A DNA stretch of 5,324 nucleotides from an uncultured Shinella sp. (lineage in GTDB: Bacteria; Pseudomonadota; Alphaproteobacteria; Rhizobiales; Rhizobiaceae): assembly GCA_946481465.1 (NCBI GenBank), contig CAMLOC010000300.1, positions 1 to 5,324 on the forward strand. Direction: 5' to 3'. Made by a program: the position numbers and the translations under genes. Shown one piece after another: positions 4,917 to 5,324 of this stretch (position 1 is the first letter of the stretch; every line of letters begins with the position of its first letter). The notes under the pieces were generated by a model, which had not been told where the DNA came from, did not search any database, and saw only the letters and a program-made list of their open reading frames with translations.

Positions 4917-5041
4917 CCCCACCCTTTCGGGGTCTCCGGGAAACGATCCGAAGTTGCGCGACGGATCGAACGAATGGGAGACGGGCGGCAGGCTCACAAG
5001 ACGCAGGCGGTGCGGTCCCCGGTAGCCCCGGAGGCCGCACC
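4917..5041 (+). promoter_or_regulatory. rpoB leader with three inverted repeats
   Basis: The remaining 218 nt before rpoB (4875-5092) hold no credible gene but three stems. CCCC/GGGG (4917-4920 with 4929-4932) is the weakest. CGATCCG/CGGATCG (4944-4950 with 4962-4968) is a perfect 7-bp stem with an 11-nt loop. GGTGCGG/CCGCACC (5009-5015 with 5035-5041) continues inward through CCGG/CCGG (5019-5022 with 5028-5031) around the loop TAGCC. The last stem is 51 nt before the rpoB start. None is followed by a clear T-run. They could be an attenuator, a protein-binding leader or processing sites; I could not assign a known family, nor a convincing promoter. Confidence 0.45.
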
Positions 5042-5092
5042 CCTTCGTCGTTCTGCGCGGCATGATCGAATCCAAGGTGCGAGGCGAGACAC

Positions 5093-5324
5093 ATGGCGAC
5101 CCAGGCAATTCCGGCCACGGCAAAGAAGCGCATCCGCAAGGTCTTCGGGAATATCCACGAAGTCGTGCAGATGCCGAACCTGATCGAGGTGCAGCGCGAA
5201 AGCTACGAGCATTTCCTGCGCTCGCGGCCTGCGGACAATTATGTGTCGGGCCTTGAAAAGACTCTTCGGTCGGTCTTCCCGATCCGCGACTTCGCCGGCA
5301 CCGCCGAGCTCGATTTCGTCCATT
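5093..5324 (+). CDS. rpoB: DNA-directed RNA polymerase subunit beta (5' part, cut by the window)
   Basis: The frame is open from ATG 5093 to the window end: 77 full codons of a protein that is normally around 1,350-1,400 residues. The beta subunit forms much of the catalytic cleft of RNA polymerase and is the target of rifampicin; that region is outside the window. Recognised from the N-terminal segment [20 protein letters not shown] (residues 11-30), then [12 protein letters not shown] (31-42) and the [19 protein letters not shown] stretch (58-76), all typical of the beta-subunit N-terminus in proteobacteria. The ribosome binding site is modest: GAGG (5081-5084), 8 nt before the ATG. It follows rplL after a 328-nt gap with hairpins and a REP-type element; rpoC is expected next downstream. 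Confidence 0.97.
   Translation, partial: MATQAIPATAKKRIRKVFGNIHEVVQMPNLIEVQRESYEHFLRSRPADNYVSGLEKTLRSVFPIRDFAGTAELDFVH

Noticed and set aside
4974..5256. Plus-strand frames 4974-5183 and 5062-5256
   Set aside because: Both overlap the rpoB start in the wrong frames. The rpoB frame from 5093 gives an unmistakable beta-subunit N-terminus.
4401..5323. Minus-strand frames 4401-5123, 4789-5139 and 4994-5323
   Set aside because: They span rplL, the repeat element and the start of rpoB on the opposite strand. Their arginine/proline-rich translations come from the palindromes and show no family features.

Overview
The window is the conserved bacterial cluster tRNA-Trp - secE - nusG - rplK - rplA - rplJ - rplL - rpoB, all on the + strand, preceded by the 3' part of a fatty-acyl-AMP ligase gene. 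The high GC content, the protein sequences (65-residue SecE, alanine-rich linker in NusG, the L10 start MDRAQKSELV) and the types of intergenic palindrome point to an alphaproteobacterium, most likely of the order Sphingomonadales (inferred from protein character; no database search was possible). Both edge genes are cut by the window: the ligase lacks its N-terminal part and rpoB shows only its first 77 codons.

Layout. 2-1081: C-terminal 359 residues of a stand-alone FAAL-type adenylating enzyme. 1082-1177: short spacer with a weak promoter candidate. 1178-1253: tRNA-Trp (anticodon CCA, 3' CCA encoded). 1377-2137: secE (GTG start) and nusG, 23 nt apart. 2138-2334: gap with a long inverted repeat and two UUCG-capped hairpins in front of rplK. 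2335-3469: rplK and rplA, 4 nt apart. 3470-3816: gap with a REP-type palindrome pair, an L10-leader-like RNA and further hairpins. 3817-4764: rplJ and rplL, 57 nt apart. 4765-5092: gap with a 9-bp hairpin, a second REP-type pair and three more inverted repeats. 5093-5324: rpoB start.

How it works together. SecE is a core subunit of the Sec translocon. NusG is the elongation factor that links RNA polymerase to the ribosome. L11, L1, L10 and L7/L12 are 50S proteins; L11, L10 and L12 form the GTPase-associated stalk region. RpoB is the beta subunit of RNA polymerase. Clustering them allows co-ordinated synthesis of the translation and transcription machinery, and in this family the gene products L1 and L10 commonly repress their own messages.

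The coding genes look ordinary. The least ordinary content is in the gaps. All three gaps longer than 190 nt that separate the r-protein and RNA polymerase genes carry a head-to-head palindromic repeat just downstream of a stop codon. In the two GC-rich copies, every varying stem position shows compensatory change. The rplJ leader also contains a 7-nt exact complement of the rplJ ribosome binding site inside the presumed L10-binding core. I see no CRISPR array, phage gene, insertion sequence or unrecognised protein system here.
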